DNA of 64,000 nucleotides from Agarophyton chilense (lineage: Eukaryota > Rhodophyta > Florideophyceae > Gracilariales > Gracilariaceae): assembly GCA_030374765.1 (NCBI GenBank), contig JARGXX010000092.1, forward strand, positions 1,550,001 through 1,614,000, given 5' to 3'. The stretch's first letter is position 1. Each line of letters starts with the position of its first letter. This document shows positions 1-8,139 of the stretch, piece by piece. The position numbers and the translations under genes are program-made. Below the pieces are notes generated by a model. That model searched no databases. It had not been told where the DNA came from and saw only the letters and a list, made by a program, of their open reading frames with translations.

Positions 1-346
1 TTTTTGGGTCATCATCTAGGATATATCTCCACCCGGGCTTCTGCCACGTTCTGACTGGTCTTTCTTTAGGATCTTCAACGCCCTTCCACGTGAGACGACC
101 ATAGTATCGTAAACGACCCTTATTTTTCTCCAAGACCTTTGATATTGTCCAATACGAATTTTCGTATCCGTTTCGAATCCACATAAGGCGTGTAAATTTT
201 GCACCGAGCCCGCGCTGTGGAAGATAGGAGGCGACTTGAAGCAGATTCTTGCGGCGACATCGTGTCTTGACAGGCTCCTCGGCAGCCTGCGAACAGAAGC
301 TTCTGAAAGGCGACGACGCACGCACTACCGCTCGCACTCGCTGCAT
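1..346 (-). CDS. Mitochondrial ribosomal protein mS34-like (3' end outside window)
   Basis: This frame opens at an ATG (346) and runs without a stop off the left edge, giving at least 115 residues. The first ~25 residues are basic and Ser/Ala-rich (RAVVRASSPFRSFCSQ), typical of a mitochondrial presequence. The body fits the MRP-S34 family: a LLQVASYLPQRGLGAKFTR block (LPxxGxGxxxTR signature), then SYWTISKV, then YYGRLTWKG (the G-x-L-T-W/F-x-G strand), then a conserved Trp pair near the right end of the visible part. Inferred role: small mitoribosomal subunit protein. The family call is from memory of the pattern. The stop codon is not seen, and the family's usual length suggests it lies shortly outside. 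It is divergent from the small gene at 711. Confidence 0.6.
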   Translation of the reverse strand, partial: MQRVRAVVRASSPFRSFCSQAAEEPVKTRCRRKNLLQVASYLPQRGLGAKFTRLMWIRNGYENSYWTISKVLEKNKGRLRYYGRLTWKGVEDPKERPVRTWQKPGWRYILDDDPK

Positions 347-710
347 GGCTGCTGGCGGTTGTGACGATGCAGGAAGGACTGAGATGAAAGCTGCGTGAGG
401 CAGATGGATATGCGATCGTAAGAAGATCACAGCTGCTGGGGCGCGGTGAAGGTGGTGGTGGTACAGTATCCACTCGGGTGCGCTCGGTTGGTCTGCAAGC
501 AACACAATTTCACATTTGTGTTTCATTTATTTTGGCGCCGCCAGATTTGCTCCGTACACAAATACTATCCCTCTCTGCGTTCCGCCGTTGTGCTCCTCCG
601 TCCGTGCCGCCATGCTTCTTCTCTCCGCTTCCGCTCTCTGCTTACGCTCTCTGCACCCTTTCTCCTTCTCCGCTGCCACCGGAAGAGACGCGTTTCGCAA
701 AGCGTAAGAA
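347..710. promoter_or_regulatory. Divergent intergenic region between mS34-like and 61-aa protein genes
   Basis: There are 364 bp between two divergent starts. The half nearest the + strand gene is pyrimidine-rich on the + strand (many ctctcc/cttctc runs), as is common just upstream of starts here. No TATA-like box or other defined element is recognised. The open frames crossing it begin at non-ATG codons and show no family. Confidence 0.35.
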
Positions 711-1024
711 ATGGCGCTTCGAGCCGTTCTGGACCGACTCGCCATGCCTTTCTTCTACGCGCTGCTCGGCGGCACCGCTCTATCGTGCGCGCTACTGGTG
801 CCCACTCTGCGCATGCGGCGCGAAATGACCGCCGAAGCCCAAAGAGTAAGTGCTTTGAATGCGCGTCCTTTCCGCAACAAGTGCGTGACAAGTTTTTCAC
901 CCCGTTTTGTGAAAACAAACGCTTACAAACAAACAAACCTCATGTTATGAAATCGGCGCGCGACAACGCGTAGCTGGGCTTGACCAAGCCTCGAGACTTC
1001 ACCAGCGAGCTGCAAGAGGAGTGA
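711..1024 (+). CDS. Small split membrane protein, 61 aa
   Basis: Exon 1 is 711-845 and exon 2 is 974-1024. The donor is GTAAGT at 846. The acceptor AG ends at 973, and both ends are phase 0. The joined product is 61 aa: a short basic N-terminus, one hydrophobic helix (about residues 11-31, PFFYALLGGTALSCALLVP), a basic stretch, then a polar tail ending in LQEE. A single helix followed by Arg/Lys suggests a small inner-membrane subunit or assembly factor of mitochondrion, plastid or ER, but I recognise no family. Support is a consensus donor and an uninterrupted joined frame. Against it is a weak polypyrimidine tract before the acceptor. Without splicing the frame would read on into the intron to about position 950. 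Confidence 0.45.
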
Positions 1025-1441
1025 GCGCGAGCGCGAGTGCGAATTCGGGGGCGTGCTTTGACTGCGCGGCGCTCAACAGGACTCTGGCGTGGGCGTGTCG
1101 AACGTGCGTGCCACGTCACGAATCGGGGCGCTGCTCGCTGCGCCGAAGCAGCAGATCATGGGCGCGATCGGCGAAGATCGACTGGCGCGGTTGTTTCAAT
1201 GTTGACGATCGGCGTGGTGCAGCGCGGCATCGGTCGAGCAATATCGGCGAAATGCTCACGCAACGGTGAACATGCAGTGAGAAAGCGCGCGCGTAACACG
1301 ATTGGGGACGAGTAACGCTCAAAGCAGTTACAAAAGTAGTGACAATGCGAGAAATGGGGGGGTGCATTGGCGCGCTCACTTGAGGTGCAACAAACGTAGG
1401 ACGTAAAGGCAAGTTTTAGGAGGCACAAAGTTAACAAGCGG
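1025..1441. other. Convergent 3' intergenic region
   Basis: There are 417 bp between the 3' ends of the 61-aa gene and fabI. The region is GC-rich with scattered short open frames in all phases, none with family character. It presumably holds both 3' UTRs. Confidence 0.4.
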
Positions 1442-2401
1442 CTACAATTCGGGCGCGCCCATGGTCTGGTAGCCCGCGTCGACGTATAACACCTGCCCGG
1501 TGATGCCGGAAGAGGCCGGGGAGAGCAAGAAGGCGGCGGCGTTGCCAACCTCGGCCTGGGTGACGGTGCGTCGCAGCGGGGCGGTGTTTTCGACATGCTC
1601 GATCATTTTGAGAATGCCGCCGATGGCGGAGCTGGCCAGCGTGCGGATAGGACCTGCGGAGATTGCGTTGCAACGAATGTTTTGCGGACCGAGCTCGGCG
1701 GCTATGTAGCGCACGGATGACTCGAGGGCGGCCTTGGCCACGCCCATGATGTTATAATTGGGCACAACCTTTTCGGAGCCCAGGTAGGTGAGCGTGATGA
1801 TGGATGCGGCCGGGTTAAAGTGCGGACGCAGCGCACCCACCATCTCGACGAGACTGTAGGCCGAGACGTGCAACGCAGTGTCAAAGCCGCTCTTAGAGGT
1901 GGCGCAAAAGCTACCCTCCAAGTCGGCGCGATCCGCAAACGCCAAGCAATGCACGAAGACGTCGACACCGCCCCACTGGCGCCCCACGGCAGCAGCCAGC
2001 GCAGCAACCTGCGTCGCATCCGACACGTCACACGGTTCAAACAAAGTGGGCTGCAGCGGCTCAACCAACGCGTGAACCTTTGCACGCACCCTATCACTAA
2101 GCGGTAGAAAAGCGACACCAATCTCTGCGCCCGCCGCGTGTAACTGACGTGCTATGCCCCACGCGATGGAGCGATTGTTAGCAATTCCCGTCACCAGCGC
2201 CTTCTTGCCGCGCAGATCGATGAGCGGGGGCGCGGGGGGGGACGACGCGGCGGCCGGCGACGCGGGCTGCGCGGCGGTCATGGTTGGGCGCGTGGGGCGC
2301 GGCGTGCGCGGGAGCGGCGTGTGCGCGATGCGGCGGAGCAGTGGGGGGTGCGCGGCGAGCGCGCGCGCGACGGGCGCGGTGGGCGCGAATGTGAGCATCA
2401 T
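1442..2401 (-). CDS. fabI: Plastid enoyl-[acyl-carrier-protein] reductase (NADH), FabI
   Basis: This is a 319-aa protein of type II fatty acid synthesis, reducing trans-2-enoyl-ACP with NADH in the plastid. Residues 1 to about 55 are Ala/Pro/Arg-rich and act as a transit peptide. The mature part starts near IDLRGKKALVTG. Seen motifs are the dinucleotide loop GIANNRSIAWGIA (about 72-84), LIHCLAF-like VHCLAFADRA, the catalytic Y-x6-K in YNIMGVAK (about 215), ELGPQNIRCNAISAGPIRTL, and the C-terminal GITGQVLYVDAGY. The match is to cyanobacterial FabI rather than the plant MOD1 form with its inserted loop. Start: the frame is open to 2779, but tandem ATGs at 2401/2398 begin the leader, and the upstream part is low-complexity translation across a C21 tract. 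A run of 21 C (sense) ends three bases before the ATG. It is divergent from the eIF2B-like gene. Confidence 0.93.
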   Translation of the reverse strand: MMLTFAPTAPVARALAAHPPLLRRIAHTPLPRTPRPTRPTMTAAQPASPAAASSPPAPPLIDLRGKKALVTGIANNRSIAWGIARQLHAAGAEIGVAFLPLSDRVRAKVHALVEPLQPTLFEPCDVSDATQVAALAAAVGRQWGGVDVFVHCLAFADRADLEGSFCATSKSGFDTALHVSAYSLVEMVGALRPHFNPAASIITLTYLGSEKVVPNYNIMGVAKAALESSVRYIAAELGPQNIRCNAISAGPIRTLASSAIGGILKMIEHVENTAPLRRTVTQAEVGNAAAFLLSPASSGITGQVLYVDAGYQTMGAPEL

Positions 2402-2803
2402 GGCGGGGGGGGGGGGGGGGGGGGGAGAGGGGGATGGTGGAAGAACGGCGATGGCGGGGAGGGGGAGAGGGAGAGGGACGAAGGATCGGCGATAACGGGC
2501 GGCGCCGCTGGAGCTGGTCGCGCGCGACCTCGAGACGGAGAGTACACAACAAGGAAGGCGTGACGCGAAAACAGTCGGTAGATAAAACGAGCGAAATCGC
2601 AACGGCAGAAAGCGGCGGTGTTTGTCACCGTAGCCGCCACCGTCCGCCGCCGCGCGCCCCCCGACCACGCTGGCCGAGTACTGGTGCGTGCTGTGCTGCC
2701 TGCCCATCCCGGTGCCGCTGCCGCTGTACTGGCGCACGGGCGCGGCTTCACAGCGTCGTCGTCGCCGCCGTCGTCGCACGGCTTCTTCGTCGCCGCCGCC
2801 GCC
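2402..2803. promoter_or_regulatory. Divergent promoter region with 21-G homopolymer
   Basis: There are 402 bp between the fabI ATG (−) and the eIF2B-like ATG (+). A pure G run at 2405-2425 (C21 in the fabI sense strand) sits directly upstream of the fabI start, within its 5' leader, followed by purine-rich gggagaggg repeats. This could form a G-quadruplex in DNA or in antisense RNA. No other element is recognised. Confidence 0.4.
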
Positions 2804-3024
2804 ATGCCGTCGCTAGCGCCGCCGCCGCCGCGACGCGCGCCGCCGCCACCCCGCGCCGTCGCGCCGGGAACGCCTTCCTCGTCGGCGCAGTCGCTCGATC
2901 CACCGCTACGCGCCGCGCTAGCCGCGCTTTCCGTGTCACCCTCCGTCGCCGTCGACGTCGCGCACACCGTCCACTCCGACGCCGAAGACGACAACCACCC
3001 CGACCCCGACCCCGACCACAACGC

Positions 3025-3062
<38 letters not shown>

Positions 3063-3850
3063 ACGACGACAACAACAACAACAACAACGACGCAGCTGCC
3101 GCTGCGCGCGCGGCCGTCGCGCGCGTCGTGCCGCTTGCGCACGCCGCGCGCAGTCCCACGCTACGCGCGCTGCGCGACGTGGTGGACAGCGCCTTACGTG
3201 CGCGAGAGAAACAGAGCGCGCGCGACGCAGCCAACGCGGCCGTAACGGCGCTCGACGCGTTTCTAGCGGTGCGTGTGGGCGGAGCGCGTGCCAAAGCGTC
3301 AGCCTTCTTCGATCACCTATGTCGCGATCGTCAATGGTCGCACGTTGCCGTATTCGCGGGCAGTTCAGTAGCAGAGGCATGTTTCCTGGCACTCAACTAC
3401 TCCACCAAGCGTCTAACGGTGATCGACGCGGCGCCGCACTACGCCGGCCGCGCGCTGGCCGCGCGTCTTGCGGCGCAGACGGCGGCGTTTGTGCGCTACG
3501 CCACGCTGAGCGCGGCGGGCGCGGCGCTGGAATCGGCGCACGTGTTGGTGCTTGGCGCGCGCGAGGTAGGGCTCAACGGCACGGTTTTGGCGCCGCGCGG
3601 GGCGGCGTTGCTGGTGCAGATGGCGCGCGAGAACGCGTTGCACGTGGTGGTTGCCACGCAGGCCGTCAAGTACTCGGAGCGCATGTTCATCGCGCACAGC
3701 GGCGACGGTGACGTGATTCAGCCCGGCGACATCTCCGCCGTTGTGACCGAGCTGGACACGGCGCAGTGGGGCGCCTCCGAGGCGCCGGAGGTTCTTCGTC
3801 GCCTCAACGACTTGGAAGCGCTTCGCGTCGGCCTTGCAGCTCCAACGTAG
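2804..3850 (+). CDS. eIF2B delta-like subunit (alpha/beta/delta regulatory family)
   Basis: This 348-aa protein is probably part of the guanine nucleotide exchange factor for eIF2 in cytosolic translation initiation. The N-terminal ~110 residues are low complexity with pure codon repeats coding for Ala, Asp and Asn runs (about 3020-3095). The C-terminal Rossmann-like half has the family landmarks: VAVFAGSSVAEACFLAL, LTVIDAAPHYAGRALA (the Asp after the fourth strand), HVLVLGAREVGLNGTVLAPRGA (the L-L-G-A-x-x-V-x-x-N-G-x-V block) and a late GDISAVVTEL like the delta C-terminus. Delta fits better than alpha or beta because of the ATQAVKYSERM segment (delta CETYKFCERV). The open frame extends to 2618, but that codon is GTG; 2804 is the first ATG. 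It is short for delta, and an upstream exon or a divergent paralogue is possible. Confidence 0.62.
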
Positions 3851-3869
3851 CTGCTGCGCACACGCACAC

Positions 3870-3876
<7 letters not shown>

Positions 3877-3929
<53 letters not shown>
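3877..3929 (+). repeat. (CA)n microsatellite
   Basis: An uninterrupted CA dinucleotide run of about 53 bases lies just after the eIF2B-like stop codon, probably in its 3' UTR. Imperfect CA continues on both sides. Confidence 0.95.
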
Positions 3930-3935
<6 letters not shown>

Positions 3936-4566
3936 ACTCACACTCACAGAGACACGGACAGCGTACGAGAAGCTGAGCCCCAAACCGCCACCACCTAGGG
4001 CTAAACAGCAACAAGAGTAAACGTTTTGATTGTTCTCCTCGCGATCACGTCCACGTCCATCCCAAGTTTACACTAGCACACACACACAGGGGCAGCGGCG
4101 CGCGCGCTGCAAACGGCCCAAATGAGACACGCAAAGCATACACACGACAGATTGCATCAACATGATAAAGCGTCAAACACACGCAGAGACAAACATCGAG
4201 ACTGACAAAAAAGACATGTTATGGTTCTATCGCATATACATGGGTAGTAGTAGTGACGGTTGGCGACAGCACTCCAGTACAAATACAAATCATTCATTGC
4301 AGGCAGCACACACACACGACTGCGCGAGCATGACGTAAAAGCGTCATGCACTGAGAAGCGGCAGCTTGAGGGGCGACGCGATCAACAGCAAAACGGGGGC
4401 CGTGGGCGTGCGCAAGGTTTGAGTTGAGTGCGAGCGCGCGGCGCGCAGTGAAAAATACCCTACCTCATCACACTTGGGCATCACACACCGTGACCACAGC
4501 TCCCAGGCGCGCACCCAGATCGGGCGCTACTAGTGTAGAAAACAATTAGATACGTACGGAAAGCGC

Positions 4567-4615
4567 CATCCATCCATCCATCCATCCATCTCCAATGCCC
4601 CCCCCCCCCCCCCCC
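4567..4615 (+). repeat. (CATC)n tract followed by C18 run
   Basis: A CATC tetranucleotide array (4567-4590) is followed within a few bases by 18 consecutive C (4598-4615). Length is prone to sequencing error. Confidence 0.9.
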
Positions 4616-5179
4616 TTCAGCCTAAAAAATAAACAAACATGCCCCCAATGCCCAAATTCAGTGCGCTATCTACGCCTTTTTCGCTTCTCACTGCTCACCA
4701 CGTTACCACCTTGGTGTTGAGACGCGCCCGCCACAAGGAGTCACACTTTTCACGCCTTCCACGCCTTGCAACCAAGCAGCAAAAACAAAATGAACGAGTG
4801 CAACTGCTGGTAGGTACACAGTGCTATCATTGCAATGCGCCAAGCCAAGGGGCCGCCGCCCAACAAAAGCCACCCCCTTATTTGCACCAACAAAGCACGC
4901 AATCGGAGGCGCGCCAACTGGGAGAGAGAAAATGGAACAAGAAAAAAGAAAGGTATACAATACAAACACACGTTACACGCAAAACCGAAAGCAAACAAGA
5001 AAAAAAAGACGTTGAGCACAAACAACAGCAATGCCAGAACACTAGCATGAAAAACAGCAACCGTTCATGCTCGCACTCGCACTCGCACAGGATGACAGTA
5101 CACGATAGCTTTTGCCTTAGTCATGTTGCAGGTGCGACGTTTGTTGCATCAGGTGCTATAGTAGCGTTCGTTCATTTGG

Positions 5180-5180
<1 letters not shown>

Positions 5181-5210
<30 letters not shown>
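5181..5210 (+). repeat. (GCT)10 trinucleotide repeat
   Basis: Ten perfect GCT units lie outside the inferred coding frames, 32 bases downstream of the stop of the minus-strand gene at 5243. Confidence 0.92.
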
Positions 5211-5211
<1 letters not shown>

Positions 5212-5242
5212 GCCACGAAAAAGGCGTGGCAGTGGCAGGCCA

Positions 5243-6388
5243 TCATTCGTTTCCAGTGCCCAGAATGGATGGATTGGCTGTTTGACACGAAGGCAATGAT
5301 GGGCTTCCTTTCGGTAGTGATAGCGAGGAAAGCAAATAAGTGCTGGGCGAAAATTGCAACGCGTCATGCTCCAAGTCGATGCTCCTGGGCGTGACGCACA
5401 GAAAGGCGGCTGCGTAGTCCATAGCGCTGGTGTCGTGCGCAGGTGAAGACGGCGTGATGGCTTCTCGTTCGCGAGCGGCGTCGTCTGATATGGGCATGGC
5501 GTTGGGCTCATTGTCGGGTGTAGTATCCATGGGCGATTCGCATACGTGCGAATTGAACGGCAGCGTGCAGGAAAACGTGTTGGTGGGGCTGTGCACGCTG
5601 GTGATGTGCGATATCCAATCTGGGTTATTGGACCACGACGAGGCCATTTCGTGAAACGGCAGGTCGTTGACAGGAATGGGTTGCGGGATTGGCATGGGCT
5701 GACTGCGTTGACACGCGTTGGGGTGAATTTCGGTCACACAAGGTGCAGGAGCTTGCCAGTTTGGCTCTTTGTTTGGCATTTCCGTTGCAGCGTTGACGGG
5801 CTGGTGCGTTTGATGATGCATTTGGTAGGTGCGAACAGGAGAGGCGGCGGAGACAGCGATTGGACTGGTGGGCGCAGTAACACGAGACAAGGCGTCGGGT
5901 TGGACGTGCGTGTGCGTGTGCGCGTGCGCGTGAACATCTACTGGAGAGTTGAGATTGGCGAGCGAATAGTGCCAGTTGGAAGCAGGGGCGGATGGGTGGT
6001 GTTGTTGTTGGTGTGGTTGCTTGTCTTGGCCGTCGTAAACTTCGCAGTTGGGATTCTTTTTCAAGTAGGTGACGAGGTTCTTGCGCAGGGGGGCGGCATT
6101 GCCGGTAACTTTACGGCGTTCGATTCTGTGCCAGATGGGCACGTGCTCGTTTTGTACGGAGATGGGCTCACCGGTGATGGGATCGATTTCGTCGCAGAAC
6201 AGCTGGGAAGGGTCTTTGTCCTGGCGCTTGTACTCCTCGCACTCGGGGTGGGCGGAGAGGTAGCGGGAGAGGTTGCGACGCAAGGGGGCGGCGTTGCCGG
6301 CTATCTTGCGGCGCTCGCGACGGTTCCAGATGGTGACGTGTTTGGCAAGCTCCTGGGGGGTGAGCTCGGTGGCCATCTCGGTGGCCAT
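5243..6388 (-). CDS. Protein with duplicated WxRxERRKxxGNAAPLRxNL motif, otherwise disordered
   Basis: This 381-aa protein carries the same ~38-residue unit twice, at residues 21-58 and 86-123. Unit 1 starts WNRRERRKIAGNAAPLRRNL and unit 2 starts WHRIERRKVTGNAAPLRKNL. Each is followed by YL, then P-x-CE, then Y-x-x-QDK. The linker holds CDEIDPITGEPI, shaped like the short pre-motif phrase seen beside such units. From about 125 to the end it is Pro/Thr/Ser/Asn/His-rich with no predicted fold, including an alternating His-Ala/His-Thr run encoded by a GTGCGC-type repeat. The basic motif plus a disordered tail suggests a nuclear or chromatin-associated regulator, which is inference. I cannot name the family with certainty. 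Tandem ATGs at 6388 and 6376 are both possible starts. A long polypurine block lies immediately upstream. Confidence 0.75.
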   Translation of the reverse strand: MATEMATELTPQELAKHVTIWNRRERRKIAGNAAPLRRNLSRYLSAHPECEEYKRQDKDPSQLFCDEIDPITGEPISVQNEHVPIWHRIERRKVTGNAAPLRKNLVTYLKKNPNCEVYDGQDKQPHQQQHHPSAPASNWHYSLANLNSPVDVHAHAHTHTHVQPDALSRVTAPTSPIAVSAASPVRTYQMHHQTHQPVNAATEMPNKEPNWQAPAPCVTEIHPNACQRSQPMPIPQPIPVNDLPFHEMASSWSNNPDWISHITSVHSPTNTFSCTLPFNSHVCESPMDTTPDNEPNAMPISDDAAREREAITPSSPAHDTSAMDYAAAFLCVTPRSIDLEHDALQFSPSTYLLSSLSLPKGSPSLPSCQTANPSILGTGNE

Positions 6389-6417
6389 TTGTGTGGGGGG
6401 GTTGCTGTTGATGTTGT

Positions 6418-6549
6418 AAAGGGGGGAGGGAAGGGGAGGGAGAGGGGGAGGGAGAGGGGGAGGGGAAGGGAAAGGGGAAGGAGGGGGAGGGAGAGAAAGG
6501 GAGGGAGGGAGGGAGGGAGGGAGAGGGAGGGAGGGAGTGAGGAAGAGAT
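6418..6549 (+). repeat. Polypurine (GGGA/GGGAGA) mirror-like tract
   Basis: About 130 bases consist almost entirely of G and A (ggggagggagagg-type units, then gggagggaggga), 30 bases upstream of the ATG at 6388 and so in its 5' leader or promoter. Such tracts can form triplex or quadruplex DNA. Confidence 0.9.
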
Positions 6550-6837
6550 GAACCTAGCAGGGCGGTAAATAGCTATGTAGATAGTGTGCGATGGTGGCGT
6601 GCGAGCGCAAAAGCGCGCAGTAACGGCGTGCGTGGCACGAAAGCACAGGCAGCGCAGCACGCGCGCGCACGCGCCAGCAGTGGTGGAAGCAGCTGCAGCG
6701 GGCACAGTGACTCGCACAGTGCAACGCAGTCCAAGTCAAAAAACACGCACGCACACACAACACACACTTGCACGCGCATAGCACGTGCTCCACGCGTGCC
6801 ACAGCTTCACCCCACCCACCCCAGCCGTGTTTCTCAA

Positions 6838-6884
<47 letters not shown>
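6838..6884 (+). repeat. (GCAC)n tetranucleotide array
   Basis: About 47 bases of perfect GCAC units are flanked by degenerate CA/CG repeats and followed by a run of nine T at 6908-6916. Confidence 0.9.
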
Positions 6885-7884
6885 CTCGCACGCACACGCC
6901 CCCACACTTTTTTTTTGGTTGCCGTGTGTTCGACACTTTGCTCGGCGGCGCGCGTGCTGTGCGCGCGCGCCCGCGCTTATTCACATGGCGTGCGCCCGCG
7001 CCGCCATCTTGGTGCCCCCATGCCGCCGCCGTCTTCGTCGTCGTATCTAGCCCCGGCCGGCGCTATCAGCGCGCAATTCAGCGCCTACCAAAACCTCAAA
7101 AACGCATCGACCATGCAAAATGTGACAGCTCTGAAAACAAAAATGGCCGCGTGGGCGTAGCTTGTAGGCACACGCCACGCGGCGCAGACATGAAACCAAA
7201 CATCATCGCTTGCGTTTTGCGTCTTCATACACAACCGAACCATTTCCCCTTCACGCGTTGTGTGTGCTTCCTTGTCGTTCACAAGGTGGCTGTCAGCGCC
7301 GACGAAAACGTTATCTTCATGCCATCATGCTGACGCGCCTTCCCCTGAATTGTGCTGCAGTACTGTACATATCCGCCTCGCACAACAACACCGCCCCCGT
7401 CGACGAGCGTCACGCACCGGTCACCTCCTCGCCGCCGTCGCCACCATCTAATTGCAATTGCGCATCTTCCAACGCCAAACTCTGCAAAACGCCCTGCTCC
7501 CACAACGTGTGCAGCTACCCAGCGTGGTCGCTACCGCACGAATTGCTCGCACCCCATACAACGTCTGTGAATTGTAGCATCGTTGGTGCTGACTCACCCC
7601 TGCCGTGCACCGTCGTGCTAAACCGCGCGCTACACATCGCTTGTCCACTTTGATACGCGTTTGTGTTTACGTTTGCGTTTTGTCTCAAGCTATGTATATG
7701 CTTGGCTTCCACCAAGCCCTCCCTTCAATTCGTAGCTACAGTGACGCTTATACCTTTACTATTCCAACTTACTACTCAAGCTCCAACTGCGGCTACACGT
7801 CAAAATCCGTCGCTGTACACTTTCGCCCACAACCAATGGAAATCCCTCGTAAAACACAAAACTTGAAAAAGTCCCAACTGAACG

Positions 7885-7902
7885 CCCCCCCCCCCCCCCC
7901 CC
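7885..7902 (+). repeat. C18 homopolymer
   Basis: Eighteen consecutive C in the intergenic region; one of several C/G runs confined to the first 9.3 kb. Confidence 0.9.
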
Positions 7903-8139
7903 ATTCGCGCTCACCAACTCTTCGACGCATTCTGTCAGAGAAAGAATGCACAACACAACACATGCACGCTGTCGTGTCGTGCAACACACCGTCAGCCCTC
8001 ACAGTTTCAAAAACTGTACAACCCATCGTTACAGCCCCTCTCCATCTGTCGTGTGCATGCCCATCAACTGCCGAATTGGAGCAGCACGTTTCGCCCATCA
8101 TACAAACCTCAACTTGCGGCGTGGCTTCCATACCCACCG

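Larger units (their letters stand above)
3851..5242. other. Long convergent 3' region rich in simple repeats
   Basis: There are 1.39 kb between the 3' ends of the eIF2B-like gene and the GNAAPLR-motif gene. It holds a long CA tract, CATC repeats, a C18 run and ten CTG units, each listed separately. Open frames here follow the repeats and end at random. No gene is recognised. Confidence 0.5.
6389..8139. other. 1.75-kb intergenic region with polypurine, GCAC and poly-C tracts
   Basis: This lies upstream of the GNAAPLR-motif gene (−) and downstream of the ARFRP1-like gene (−). It contains the polypurine block, the GCAC array and a C18 run. The many open frames are translations of those repeats. 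A 46-codon ATG frame at 7020-7160 (+) looks weakly protein-like but has no recognised family. No gene is called. Confidence 0.45.

Noticed and set aside
2434-3711. 425-codon Arg-rich open frame (+) and antisense His/Val-rich frames over the eIF2B-like gene
   Set aside because: They are shadows of a GC-rich repeat-bearing coding region; composition follows the codon repeats and no family is seen.
5181-5210. GCT array as a polyglutamine/polyleucine coding repeat
   Set aside because: It lies downstream of the stop of the only supported gene there, so it is probably untranslated.
4639-5394. 251-codon open frame (+) including a poly-Leu run
   Set aside because: Poly-Leu is the GCT array read in another frame; it overlaps the end of the minus-strand gene and has no domain.
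7020-7160. 46-codon ATG frame (+)
   Set aside because: Protein-like in part but short, lacks family or supporting signals, and lies between simple repeats.
6586-7333. Overlapping His/Thr/Arg-rich open frames across the GCAC array
   Set aside because: Translations of a tetranucleotide repeat in all frames.
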